DNA of 64,000 nt. Origin: Hyaloperonospora brassicae. Taxonomy: Eukaryota > Oomycota > Peronosporomycetes > Peronosporales > Peronosporaceae. Made by a program: the position numbers and the translations under genes. Positions 13,981 through 26,900 of the stretch are shown piece after piece (the stretch's first letter is position 1; each line of letters opens with the position of its first letter). The notes beneath the pieces are model-generated. The model was given only the letters and a program-made list of their open reading frames with translations, did not search any database and was not told the origin of the DNA. The stretch covers positions 88,264-152,263 of the forward strand of contig CANTFL010000496.1 of NCBI GenBank assembly GCA_947650285.1, in the 5' to 3' direction.

Positions 13981-16380
13981 ATGAGAAATTTGAAAACTGC
14001 TGATCTTAAATTGGTTGCGAGTAAGGGCTTAGGAAAAAACCACAGCTGAATTCGAAGGGGCATACAACGGGGTGATTTATTGAAACTTACTATCCTCATT
14101 TGCCAAAGTAATGTGGTGATTGATGTGTTTTCGATTTGAATATGTAGGACAACTTAATTAACTGAGTAAATACCATGAATGATGCCAGGAACCGAAATTT
14201 GAATTTTGCTATTATATAGCAGGTACCAAGTGACCAAACAAAATCAGTTTGGTCATCTATGTATATATAAAAAAGCGGGTTTTCAGCAACTGGTGGAAGA
14301 CCATCGCGCGCCGAGTTGGAACCATTGAGAGAAAAAGCTCAGAAAGCAAAACAGAAAATGAAGCTGGAACTCTAGATTAAAAATACAAAGTGATGACTGT
14401 GACTTTGACGATAAAGGTTAGAGTACAAATTTTAAATATTGGAAGGTGCCCGAAAAAGCCAGAGAAGATTGTGCGCTACCAGAAGATAGGGTGAGTCAAG
14501 CTCTGGCAGTAATTAAGCGTCTCGCGCAAAGATGAAAGATTTCATCAATGCTGCGTATAAGAAGGGTCTTGTCGAGGACCTATCGGTGTCTTTTGATGAC
14601 CATTCTCTAGGTATCCTCCGATTCCTAAAGAAGTTAATCACACCTGTAGCGAACCAATACCCGCTTCGAATCGAAGATGAAGAGAAGTGCATAAAGTGGA
14701 TAAAAACATTTAGCATCGAACGTTCGACTCTTGAAAAATGTACAATTAAAAGACGGTACTGCGCACAGACTATGAAAGACTGAGCATTGCGGAGCTCTCT
14801 CTTACACTGTTGTGCTCGTGAAAGAAATTAGATAGTGGTGCAAGGTCATAACCTATCGCAAAAGTGCGTGAAGAAACCTTTGTCCACGGTCTATATAAAA
14901 ATATGAAAAAACAAATTAGCTAGATAGACGCGTTCAATTCGGTTCAAGGTCATATCGCTCGGCAGAATATGAGTGATCTACTCATCGAGAGTCGAGTCTT
15001 TTGAATCATATATGGCGTCAATATCGTCATTTATTGAATTAAAGGTAAATTTAAGCGAATTCGAAGCGTAGAAGAATATCCCCTGGGGTGTGCAAATCGA
15101 TTGGACCTTAGGATTATTCACTTTAAACATTATAATTTTAGGAAAGCAACATGAAGACGCAGACGGCGTCTGGTTCGACTATAAGAGGCTCTATAAATAA
15201 CAGAGAAATAGAGAAAATGGGTCAAATTAAGAAAAAGAGGAAGGTAGTAAAAGACACAAAGCAAAACACATTGATTAAGTAATTCAAGCGTCGATTGAGC
15301 TATGCTGAGACGGTGAATAGGCAAGAACAGATACACGACATTGGAATGCATGCTCCACTTGACCAGACCGCTTATTTTAGGGAAGAAGATGCGGATTTTA
15401 TACAGCTTAAAAGGTGGACTGGACGTATATCAACGATATGAGAGTAATATATAGTCCCCACAAATACTGGTATAATTCATGATAATGGCGTCAAACAAGA
15501 CGGCAAAATTTAAAACTAATAATTGTCTATATACACGGAACTGATATGGACGTTACTTAGCAAGTCATTGTTAAATATCACTGTCCACAGTACATTAAGT
15601 CGTTAATGTAAAGACGTTACTTGTATGAACATCACGAAACGGAGAATGTGTGCTTCTTCTTCATTTGCCTGAAGGGGTATGTGCGAAATGTGCAGTTATC
15701 ATTGACTTCATTTTTTCACGGAGCCCATCTGCCTTTTTGACAGTTACATCGAGTGTTTTGTTTGTTTCTGTATGTTTTGTTGGGTTTTAGTCATAAAGAG
15801 AATGATAGAGAAGGTTATACTTCTAGATAGATATTCCAATGACGAGGCCCCCAACGGAATCCCGAAATGTGTATGGTGCGCGTTTTAGTATCGAAGTCAT
15901 CAACCAGGTCTTCTCTTTATATACAATAGGTATTGATCCCAAATCCCGGTACGAGACATTACGCCTAGGATTTTTTGAACGCAGGATTTTCCGCCGGTGA
16001 AGTCGCGATACGAATTAGTGGACGAAGAAGGCTTGTCTAACACTGACGAAGACGGAGCACGTGCTTACGACAATAAAAAAGCATAAGATTGAAGACAAGA
16101 TGTGATGTTAGCTGTGCACGTGCTACAAAAGCACCGGAGGATTAGACGTCGAACTACTATGATACAAGAAAATAAAAAAAATCACGGATGGTTTGACCAA
16201 ATTGACTGGATGCTAAGCGTATCACAAAAAGTAAGCACGCAAGGAGTGTCACAAGAGTGTGAAAGGCTCCGAGAAAAGATTTGTCACTAGCTCTCGTGGT
16301 TGGAAGGTCATTGGTTTCGAAATAGGGCTTTTTACAACACGGCGTTATAGAACCACTAGGAGCTCTCGCGAAAGGAGACT
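13981..16380. other. Anonymous sequence with one charged 83-codon frame
   Basis: The frame at 14532-14783 (+) is rich in Lys, Asp, Glu and Ile, and could be a scrap of a retroelement gag or linker, since Copia pol remnants follow in the same orientation. No motif supports that. The rest shows no recognisable gene. Confidence 0.25.
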
Positions 16381-16760
16381 CGATGTTAGAGCTCCCTGAA
16401 GAAAAGCTCTTTATTAAATTCTATTTAACTCGTTTAAGGAAAAGCAAAATGATCTCCATCAATCAGCGTACTTACATCAAGCGTTTGGCAGAGAAGGTTG
16501 GCGTCGCTTTATGCAAGGAAATGCACGAAACGACAAAAGAAAGTGAATAGATGACCGAGCTAGAGAGGGTGATGCATGTGCGACCAAGTGTTCATACTGT
16601 ATGCTATATGGCACAATCACGTACGATGCCGCGTGCGCTCAATCTTACATGATGCACGCGGTAGGAGTCGTGTACAAGCCCTGCGATAAGAATGTGAAGA
16701 GCCGCTGGATCGCGCAGTGGCCAAAGTGTACCAATTTACGCTGAGCAAGGCTAGGATAGA
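16381..16760 (+). pseudogene. Copia-type RT C-terminus / start of RNase H region, broken
   Basis: The plus frame reads SKMISINQRTYIKRLAEKVG then VALCKEMHETT (about 16441-16540), the pattern that follows the RT catalytic core in Ty1/Copia polyproteins (I-S-Q-x-x-Y-I...L-x-x-F/V-G...C-K). About 80 bp later, HAVGVVYKPCDKNVKSRWIA fits the next conserved Copia block, where TRPDI is usual just upstream. Stops interrupt both pieces. The other Copia scrap at 17.5-18.0 kb is an earlier part of RT yet lies downstream, so the two come from different copies or from a rearranged one. Confidence 0.5.
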
Positions 16761-17519
16761 TAATTCATTTGGGTGTGCGGCAATTCAAACTGCTGTGGAT
16801 AGTTGGAAAGCTCCTTCATTTCTATTAAGCAAGAACTCAAACTTGTGCGAGATGATGTCTAAGCTCAATGCTCGTATATATCTATTGTAAGTGCTAAAAC
16901 GTCTTTGCAACTCGCGCATTCGTATCGCGAAGCAAGCTCGACCTCGCTAGGGTGTGACATATACTTTTCGGATACGCCAAGTTACACATGGAAAATCGAA
17001 TTCGTGTAAAACATTTTGAAAATATAAAATTTACGATATGTGGCTTTACCGAGCCTTACGGTAGCACATACACGCTACAAGTCCCCGCCTTGTGTACTTA
17101 ACGTTCAGGTTTATGGCTGTAAAAATAGCATTTGATTAGCCTTGAAACAAGCGATGAGGTAATCTCCACGTATGTAGGAAGAAGTCAAAGATTTTCCACC
17201 TGCCAGAACAGTATTATTGAGGAAACAAACGGTTTCCATTTCGACACGATACGCAAGTACACCAGGACGAGACGAAACGAACAAGAGTCAACTGTTAGAC
17301 CCGTTCGCAATTAAATGACCAAACTTTATAAGATGTATTTTTAACTACGGCAAGGAAAAATTAACTTGTCGACTATGACGCTGGATATGAGGAAAAATGC
17401 TGTACAAGCACTGAAGAGGATGGTGAGAGTATCGACATCAAATATATTGCTGCCAATTAAGGTCAAGGAAAAATAGTTACATCCAATAACTAGTAAGATT
17501 CAATCCTTCACACAGCAAA
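16761..17519. other. Interval between two Copia scraps; nothing firm
   Basis: A 60-codon frame at 17132-17314 (+) and Asp/Glu-rich codons near 17370-17500 could belong to the linker before the Copia RT that follows, but no motif is clear. Confidence 0.25.
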
Positions 17520-18015
17520 AAGGTGGACAATATATAGTCTACCCTCGAACAAGAGATCAATTGGTTGCAAGGATCGGTTTGTTTTTGTACAAAGCAAATC
17601 ATTAGGATAGATTGTAAACTTTAATGTACGACTCGTGGCTATAAAATTCACCCAGCGTCCAGATCTGGACAATTTTGAGACATTTAATCTGCTGGCGCGA
17701 AAAGAGCCGATCAAAGTTGCACATGCACTCGCGGCGGAGCAAGATTTGATGCTGTAGAATGCTGATGTCGACGCTGTATTCCTATACAGTGAAGTCAATT
17801 AAGTGATTTGAAATTGGTCATTTTTAATGGATTTTTTTGATAAGCATTACCATGACAAGAAGGATCTATTAAATTATGTACCGTACATATCAGAAGGCAC
17901 GAGAATGGAGTCATCGACTAGACAAACACTCTTAAAAATCGGAATTTACGCGTACGGCTGCTGGTTTTTTGTTTATGTGACAAGATCAACCAGTAAAAGT
18001 TTAACCTTGTGGTCC
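17520..18015 (+). pseudogene. Copia-type RT N-terminal half, broken
   Basis: The plus strand contains, in order, LPSNKRSIGCK, RLVAIKFTQRPDLDNFETFN, ARKEPIKVAHALAAEQDLML and NADVDAVFLYSEVN. This is the Copia RT order: IGCKWVF-type block, RLVAKGF-type block, ETF-PVA block, and the catalytic DVxTAFL block, in which the first catalytic Asp is still present. At least two stops interrupt it. A further frame at 17827-18018 starts with DKKDLLN and may be the following region. The YVDD box is not visible; homology stops near 18.01 kb. Confidence 0.65.
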
Positions 18016-18062
18016 TGATGTCTGGGTTTCACCATCACTGTCCTGCAAGAGAGGAAAGACTC
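18016..18062 (+). repeat. Possible Copia LTR fragment
   Basis: The stretch TTTCACCATCACTGTCCTGC nearly matches GTTCACCAGCACTGTCCTGC in the right LTR of the Copia element at 54.6 kb, and its left LTR at 50.1 kb. Only about 45 bp align, so this may be a relic of a related LTR. Confidence 0.35.
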
Positions 18063-19115
18063 CCTTGTTTGTCACGCAAAAATCAAAGATGCTGAGTGCC
18101 ACATCAGAGAATCGTTGGTTGGGAATGAATTAGCGGCTTTGATGTGACGGTCGGAATAAAAAAATTAAGAAAATGGGGCATAGTTTGGATATGCTTTACA
18201 CTAATAATACAATTCACTATTGTTGTAGATGCTTTAATCTACAATTTTTTTCACTTCTAACGCTTCGCTGGCACTCCCCAGGTTACGAGTTCGTAATAAT
18301 TCGGTGGGTGACCGAAATGTAGACGAAATTAGCGCTGGGAGCAAGTTCGTTCATGACTTCGCGATAGAAACATAGTCCTTCGATGGATATCTACATAAGC
18401 GCACGGTGGCCAAGCAGTGGCTATTTGCGGTCACGAAATGTACAAGAGAGCTCAGCAATTGAAGATAAAAGTTGAGAGAAGTATAGTGGTGATGGTATTA
18501 AAGTGGTCAAGAGCAAGCGAGAACAGGTAAATGAGCTCGACGACAAATGGAGGATGTCAAGATGAGACACGGGCCAGACAACTTTGGAGCCAGGAAACCT
18601 ACCAAGCGTGCCACAAAACGATGAACGAAGAGAAGGTAAATATCTCAATTGGAGCATGCAGTGAATCCAGACCATCTTTGACGATGAAAAATTCAACAAG
18701 TTTCGCTTCATGTCGTCCTGAGAAATTGTTGAATGTAAGAGTTGAGCTTGGATCGACACCAAATACTAAATTTATTGTTGGGAAGATATGGAATGTTCTA
18801 GAGGGTTTTATGTGAGGTTTTGACAGCACAAATAATAGTATTGGTATCAATCGCTTGAAAAATATTAAGCCAATGAAGAGGCCTACGGCGGGGGGGGGGG
18901 CAAATCGCGTCTAGCGCGAGATTGAATACAAGTCATTTTTTGGTGAAATTTTAACTATTAAGATTATGTACCACCACCTCAGGTTATATACGGAAAAGTG
19001 AAGCAAATGCAAGAAGATCACTAAAAAGCTCTTCTTACCTTCCTATGAAAATGATCTTGAAACGATTTGCATCGAGCCACAATGTTTTAAGAGGAAAAAA
19101 ACTGCACCATTTTTT
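18063..19115. other. Anonymous sequence with an 11-G run
   Basis: Open frames of 83-113 codons overlap on both strands around 18421-18850 and are mutual shadows without family signatures. A run of 11 G lies at 18890-18900. Nothing else was recognised. Confidence 0.35.
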
Positions 19116-19117
19116 TC

Positions 19118-19965
19118 AAAAAAAGAAATGCCCTCTATATTTGTATAATAAAAATGCCTACGTCCTTGTATACTTAAATTAATATGGAACTTATGAAATT
19201 ACACGTCCTCAATCCTTTTCGTTTTTCCTTTGATGGCCGTAACTAAACCCCACCCCGTTTGGGAAGCCGCGGACAGGGTTCTGCCGCGGGTGTGCTGCGC
19301 TCGCAACCATCAGCTGCAGGCACAGACGCGATATACGAGTTCGTAAACGCGTCTCTGTATAATCGTTTGCGGTCGTAAAACAGTCAGTCCGTGCTGATGT
19401 TGTTAATTTTAATTTTATTGCTTTTGTTATTGTTGTTAAGTTAATTCTGTTGATTCTGTTGCTTCTACGGCTGATGATGATATTGCTCTTTTTGTTGCTG
19501 TTTCTGCTATTGTTAAAAATGCTACTGCTGTTGCTACTGATGTTTCTGCTGCTGTCGTTGTTGTAGGTACTGCGGTTGCTGCTGTTGTAGGTGCTGCGGT
19601 TGCTGTTCTTTATCAAGTAAATTTTTGTTGTTCCTGCTACTGCTGCTGCTGCATTTGGTGTTACTCTGTAGATGCTGCTAATACAGTTGCTACTGCTGTT
19701 GTAGGTTCTGTGGTTGCGATTTATGATGTTAGACTTTTGAGATCGCGTTTTCTTTCAGCCTATCAGTTTTGATACTTAAGGCATCTTGTCACATAATAGA
19801 TCCCAATGATTTTTTTCTCTCTGTTTTGCCATCTAATGACTTCAATGTCTGTATATTTTTGTCGTATACAGGCATTTTGTAGGAATAAAACGTGCGCTGG
19901 TTTCTTAAGCGTATTCATCAAACTAAGACGTTAAATACTATTTTCCCAATCTAGAGAGCAATTTT
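19118..19965 (+). repeat. Dispersed repeat with trinucleotide-rich core, copy 1
   Basis: Aligns, with indels, to 54690-55600. Shared landmarks in order are AAATGCCC, GTATAATAAAAA, ACGTCCT, TTGGGAAGCCGCGG, GCTGCAGGCACAGA, GTAAACGCGT, then a long imperfect (GCT/GTT)n core (about 19395-19715), then TATCAGTTTTGATACTTAA, CTTCAATGTCT and AAGCGTATTC. Similarity outside the core shows this is a true repeat family and not only a microsatellite. In copy 2 it sits inside a Copia LTR. Open frames in it (for example the Asn/Ser-rich one at 19209-19616 on the minus strand) are translations of the microsatellite. Confidence 0.7.
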
Positions 19966-22900
19966 CTTAGTCTGGTTCATTGGAAAATTGTCTAAGTTCC
20001 CTTTTTATACAATTATTTGAGCCTATCATTAGATATCGGCTAATACGCAAAGATAGCATGAAACTATGGGACCGGACAAGAAGCAGTCGATGTCTGGTCC
20101 TCATCGAGACGACTCACGGAATACTTGTCGCAGGGTCAATCGATATCTTAGCTCATTTTGATTAAAAAATCGCCGCGAGAACAGAATCGATATACAGCGA
20201 TTCTATCATCGAGATCGTCGTTTAAAACGCTGAATTGTCCACAGAGATAAACAACTTCGGCGTGAAGGACGGAACGCACGATTCGAGACTGATGCCAGTC
20301 GCCGTATAACACTGGCGACGTTGTCTGAATACACCTTTCGAGCAGAGATAAAGAAAAAAATAATATACAATACGCCGAGCAATTTAAGTCATAGATTGAA
20401 GAGACGGCTAAGTTTAATTAAACTATTACGAGTCACATTCAGACTCAGGTTAAATGAAATCGTGTATAGACGTTACACATTGACCTTTTCGACCGAGTAA
20501 GACGAATTAGAACAATCTAGTTTTCACTCGGTGAATCGAACTAAAGCATCACTTCACCGAAGTGGCCGATTTCATGACCGCGAGCAATTTTTGTCGTCTG
20601 CAACAGAACATCCCTCCATATAACGGCGACTATTGGGGATCTGTAAAGTAGCAGGCCACTATACACATTATTTGCAGACGCCGTTGATGGTTTCGCATGC
20701 AAGTGTCTGACGCGGGTCGATGCAGAGTATCACAGAGTTCGAAGATCTCATCCATTTAGTCAAGTCATAAGTCGATAGAGTTGTTGTGCCCAAGGAAATT
20801 CTATACATATATTAGTTTCATTATAAAATTTAGGAGAATTAGCGACCCTGAATATGTATAAGATAACGGGCTACTACTGTCAATCGAATAAATTTCTGAC
20901 GAGAAATTTGTGATCGTCCAAGTTTAAAATACAAGAAAGGTTCATGAATGAAGTTTAAAGAATTGAGGATGAAATGTAGTTTTTAATAAAACCGTTGGAT
21001 GAAACAAAAGAGCACACGTATGGAGTGCGATAGCCCAAATAAACGAAACACATTACTCACACTAACTGATCGGCTCTAGACAAATTCATCGTTACAGAGA
21101 AAGCGCTTCGGCGGATGGTCGTCGTATAAATTTTGAACGTAAAGTAAGAATGGAAGCTTTCGAAATGAAAGCCGTGATTGACGAAGGACTAATATTTTTA
21201 ATGATATTATGTACGTAATATATCAAAAAATAATAAATTGTTTGCGGGAAAGCTTAATCACAAGCCTGAATAAGTACAGGTAAACTGATTAATGTAAAAC
21301 GGATCAAAACGTCAAAGACGGTCACAATGTGCGGAATACTGTTATAAAATCTTGAGTAAAAGTCGTCCTAGAAATCAGAAGTGTGATCATGCTGCATCAC
21401 GCGGTAGCGGATCTCAATCTGAAGGTTTTTTTATCATATTACTGGCTGGGTTTCGACTGGACCTAAATTAATCGACGTTTAAGTCACCCGACACCTTTTA
21501 CCACTGACATAGTCAGCAAGCGACTTCTATGAGCAAGGTTAAGGAACTTTGTTATTTGAATTACATCGATTTATCATGTGTAATATGTAACGGCTGTCGA
21601 TAGGTTTTCATCTTCATCTTTACCAAGTCCCTGGATTCTCACACTAAAAGTAAGTTTGTCGACCCCCTATTTATTTCCCACAGTCAGCTACAACAGGAAT
21701 GATGAATTTAACGACGATCCGGGTGGCCAACCTATCACCAAGATTTTAAACATGCTTCGCGCACTTCCCGTTCTTCGTGTGGATTATACATGGCGGGCAT
21801 TACATGGTACGAAAGATACTTACGTATATGTTAATGAAACCATATTACTGGCCGGTGCTGGCAATCACGCAAACGTTTTGGACACAAATTTTAGCAGTTG
21901 GAGAAATTTCGAAGGTAGTAATGAATAGCTAGACATCCACCGACGGTATAATGACAACGTAAGCACTCACGCGTGATCTCTCTCGCCGCGGTTCAAATAC
22001 TAATATCAATTTATTCTCGGCCAACGCAGAAAAAATAGAGTGGGTAGGACAAAGACATTACAAGAAGACAACAGGCGCAGGTGATGCCTTTTTATTGAAG
22101 AAGGGGACATCATATAGGCTCACTAGTGGTCATACAAGACTTCCCTATATTCGAGAACAACAACTGGGCATCAGCTGAGGCAAGATTCTCTATTTCGCTA
22201 ATATGACGCGAAAGAGGTGAAACGCCAATCCTTCTTTATCCGAGGAGTCAACCTGCCGTGTATATTTTTCCGGCAAATCACGTCACAAGGAATTTTCAAT
22301 TCGTCTAGCTTCTGCACCGAATCCGGTTCGCTTAAAAGAGAAGGAACCTAATTTGCAAGATCAATCGACGACAAATGTACACATAGAAATGGTTCAAAAA
22401 GAGATGGGGCCTTTAATTAATCCAATGTAATTACCCAAATTTGAGTATAAAATAGCCGATGACACAAGGGATATTAAGGTCTCGAGCCTTCCTATCAGTC
22501 AGACTCCGTATAAAATTCTTAAGTCAGCACATTTAATCTACTTCGTAATTATTAATATCTCATCAACATATAAAAATGATTAGTTATTTTAATTCCAGTC
22601 TGTCTATAAAAAATATCAAATTATAATTATGGGCTAAAATGCGACACCATCCGCAGCGTATTAACAAGTTTGCAACATTAATGCATAACAATATTATATA
22701 ATATAAATTGATCGTTGAGTCCTACTAAATATGTGACAAAGCTGTACGAACTATATTTTTGAATCGTTGACGGCAGGATTATTTTCCTCACTCAGATTCC
22801 GTGGGCGTCACCAACCGGTTTTTTCCGCAAGAAGAATGGCTTAGACATACACCTGTGTATCATTTAAAAGTTACTCAACGCTGTTACAATGAGCTTGATT

Positions 22901-23480
22901 TTATTATTACTTATATGGATGGTTTACATACCGATTAGACGAATAATTACTATTAAAATCTTAGGATATCCTTAGTTAAAATATATGATAAGGGTGGGAA
23001 CGATACATATGGACTTTCGCGTGCACCTCGGGGCGCTACGACGGGTTGCGGATACCTTTCGGACACAAGCGTGCTTTCTTTCCTCAAACGATTAATTGAC
23101 GATAAATTACAGGGATGCGTTCGCGCTAGAGGATGTGAAACAAAATTTCGGTAATTGTAAATTACTTAGAGGTAGAGGTAGCGAACACATATCAATAATT
23201 TTTGCAGAATAACTATCTTACCTTTTACCCACAAACGTCTCAAATAAATTTAGAGATGACTAACACACTGACTTCATACAATAAATGGTCAATGATTTAG
23301 CAGAGGGGTATATTTAACATTCAGTGAGTTCTAGGATTCGATACTGGCACCAAGATTACACTTCAATATTTCGTCGAATATAAATATTTAGCATGGGAAG
23401 TTTGAAGCATGTCTATCATTCCTAAAATTCTTGAAAGAAACATCAACCGAATGCTTAATATGTGGTGAGCTAACGATCAC
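19966..23480. other. Gene-poor AT-rich sequence; nothing recognised
   Basis: The longest frame is 90 codons (21656-21928, +), unrecognised. No retroelement motif, repeat or RNA gene could be supported. Confidence 0.45.
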
Positions 23481-23484
23481 CATA

Positions 23485-23990
23485 TTTAAGAGCCGATCTA
23501 AACTCTCTACTAGCCCCCGGACGATCGTCTAAAGGAGGGGGTCTACAATTACGTGTTCTTGATAGCCTTCCTCACCTTGTGTACCTGTCGGTGGCGCGGG
23601 TCGCACTCTACCAGATGAACTTATGTCAATGCAAAACTTAATCGTGTTTCCGATGGGGTCGAGGTTCGATCGAGGTGTTAAAATCTTCACACTGCGATCG
23701 GGGTTGGTGGGATCTCGTGAAATTCTTCACGGAGTCACTTGTTTACTTGTAGGGTGCTTGGAACGAGGCACCCTGATCTGTAACAGATAGTATTGTCCAA
23801 ATGTAAACCTTAATTTGCGAGCCTGCTGACCACTTGAACCGTCTAGCGATCTTGAGTTCTCAACCACAGAAAGTTTCGTGCTCCCGATCGCAATTGTAGG
23901 GGGTGAGAGTCCTTGTACGCACCTGGCCAAACTATCCAGGTGCAACACTTGTGCAGCCTTAGCGTAGTCAGAGACGTCAGGTGGCCCAGA
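23485..23990 (-). repeat. LTR fragment of the long-LTR Gypsy family, reversed (copy A)
   Basis: The reverse complement matches the 3' half of the LTRs at 31277-31735 and 43700-44170. It is nearly identical to the 31.3-kb copy over about 400 bp, including the run from the AAGGACTCTCACC word to AGGAAGGCTATCAAGAACAC. The LTR 5' half was not found beyond 23990. I see no matching internal region on either side, so this is probably a truncated or solo LTR. Confidence 0.75.
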
Positions 23991-26900
23991 AGGAAGCAGA
24001 AAAAGTCCAGGAGCGACAAGCTTTTTTGTATAATCCGGTTGTAAGGTCACTTCTGACCGTAACATATAAAAAGAAATCAACTGATCCACAGAATCGAGCT
24101 TTTCACCCAGGGCCTAACATGTATTGCTTTTTAAAATGTAAGGGCTCATCACCACCAAGTCTTTAGAGGAATGCAACTTGCCAGCCAACGTAAAAAAACG
24201 TGAGGCAAGGTTGATACGCGGCGTCGGCGTACCCCTTCAAATGTCGACGGTCCGCCACAGTGAGTATTTGGATCCCATCTCACAATTAGGAGAACCCACT
24301 TCACCACAGTAGTATATATGCACTGATGATACCTATCCTTGATGTGGCAGCGGCGGTTGTCGTGGAATTTATAGCTTTAACTTACGATAAATGGACCTGA
24401 TCTTGCTATTGTGCCAGATGGTAAAAACACACATTACATATAAAAATGTCGCTCAATGGCTCATTTACCTGGCATAATGTAGTCAAGCGGCTCGAAACTG
24501 TGAGTTAATCTGCACACCGGATCACACCTGCCGTTAAGAGTATGGTGTTGATGGGCCTTTATCGTTTTGGTTGGTCACAGACTTATCCAAAAAGTGTGGA
24601 CTTTACGTCAGGTGTACATTTTTTATTTCAATATTCAGTGGAAATTGCGTCTGCATCATCTACTTCATCGACGACGTTGCATGTGACTGTCGGTGTGTTC
24701 TCTTTCTGACCAGTCGACGTCCCGCTCCGACGATGTGGCTCCATTGGTAATAGTTTTGATCTTACTTGGGATCAGCTTCACTCAAACTTTAGAATTCTAT
24801 AATTTCTGCTCTTTATTTAGCATTTGGTCCGAAATCGTTGGGTTTACATCCGTCCTCGCATTGTTTTACGTCTGCACCGTCCACGGGATCTCTGGAGCAT
24901 GGTGCCAGCTCGTCGTCTCCTACCAAGCTTAGCGCCACGGTGCGATCGATTCTTTCGTCTGATAAGTATTATAGGGGTTATTATTCTTCGACGACTACAC
25001 TATTATCCACCGTTACATATATAACGATCGGGAGTCGATGATCATCGCCGTTGGGTCCGTTGTCTACACCCTCTAACGCTTCAGGGTCTTGGATATGTGT
25101 AGGCGTATACTCTAACTAGAGCCGACTTCTAGCTCTACCGTACTGACCCCAAGTCGACGTCGTGAAATTACCGCTTAAGACTGTTCGATACGCGATCTTT
25201 ACCCAAAGTTGTGTTTAAAAGCGTTTAACCACTTCGACAAAAAGATATCTAGCTTTAAAGTCTTATCTACGAAAGTGGCGATCCAGATCGACCGTCATAT
25301 CTGCTGCACCTTCTTTAGCGTCCTACAGATTGGTAATACGCCGGCCTGCACCATTTGCGTATAAGCCAAAGATAGATTTTGCTCCTCTTACGCCGGACCG
25401 GATATCTGCATTCACGTTTCCTATGATTTTGTATCTTGCGCATCCATCATAAAAACAAGGCAAATTTTAATTGGCGTCGCCGTCGTCTTCCGGTACTGTC
25501 GCCACACATGCTAATATATCTCTTGTCGCCTCACAAGTGGTATATGTGCTAGTTAAAGAGAATGCGGAAAAAAATTTCTAATGCTGACATCATCCTTGTA
25601 CACCATAACTCGTGCCCCTACTTTTCGACAGCCATGACTTGTAATACACTTTCTTTATCGTCAAAAAGTAGGAAAGATTTATCGATTCCGTCTTCGTCTT
25701 CTGCCAACTTTTTTCATGCTGTAATATTATTAGTCAGAATATTGGGTAAGAAAATACTCTAGATCGACAAATAGAATTAACGCGGTCAACGATTCATATT
25801 CAACACAAGCAAAATACCAAACTTACTCGGTTTGGCACCATTTCGTCTTTTTTTTGCCTCATTTGTCGAATGCGTGATATTAAAACCCTCCTTCAATACC
25901 TCAAGAATATGCATCCCGTGGTTTTGGCTGAATATTTGCTACCGTTATACAATTTTACGAGTGCACGAGAAAGTCAAGAGGCCGCTCGAAAATTATTTTG
26001 ACCATATCCGTGCGTGAGAATCGGGGCCTCCCTCCATCTTTATAAGATAGCTTGATGTTTGTCGTGTATATAATGTTATCTCAGTCTACAACTTGTAAAT
26101 GCCTCTTCTGACGAAATCTTTTGTCGCTTACTGTACCGTAACTCGTGCTAGACTTCACGTTATTGGTGAGGAATTCTCCCCCATCTCATTATTGCTAGCA
26201 AACATTAAAGATACCCCCGTCGATATCCGTTTTTATGTAAGCGATCTGGATCGATCACGCGCAAGCACGAATTCGCTTCCCTTGAGTACTTCTCAGATGC
26301 TTCCATAAAGGACCTGGTAGCCGATGCGTGGGAAACATATCGTAAAGATACCCGTGACTATAAACCGCTCTCCGGGTCTACACTCACTCCATACATTTAA
26401 ATCTGCGACACCTTACGCATTAGGGCTTGGAGTCGAGCATTTCGATTGTTTCGTACCTTGATGTAAATCCCTTGTGCTCAAACGAATCCTTGTCCAATTT
26501 TACGCAGCGTGAAATGAGTATGTTGCCTCTCGCAAACATCGCGATAACCTTTTGCGGGTAGTTGTGAAGAAATCAAACCGGGTCAAGCAGTATGAGGTGA
26601 ATGCGATGTCTCCGCGTAAGTTTACACCCAGGTAAGACGTTAAACGGTTTAAAAACAGGATTGACTAAGCCCGATCAAGCCTGAGTGTGGGTGCACAATA
26701 TACTACCTGAATTGCAGAGCTTCAGGTACTTGACCAAGCTAGGTCCTGCCGAGTCTGGTGGGTTACCTATCTACTGTAGCACCCATACGATACTTAATTT
26801 TGCCCCTGCAGTCCAGTTTTTTTGGTATTCATTCTGTTCGGCGTTTATAAAGCAAATTAGAGCATCCCGTCATCTTTTATGTCAATGCTGACGAGGTTCC

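Noticed and set aside
18890..18900. Run of 11 G as a possible polypurine tract or regulatory site
   Set aside because: No LTR start follows it and no element end could be placed there; probably a simple homopolymer.
19209..19616. 135-codon Asn/Ser-rich minus-strand frame
   Set aside because: Low-complexity reverse reading of the same trinucleotide array; no conserved counterpart in the second copy.
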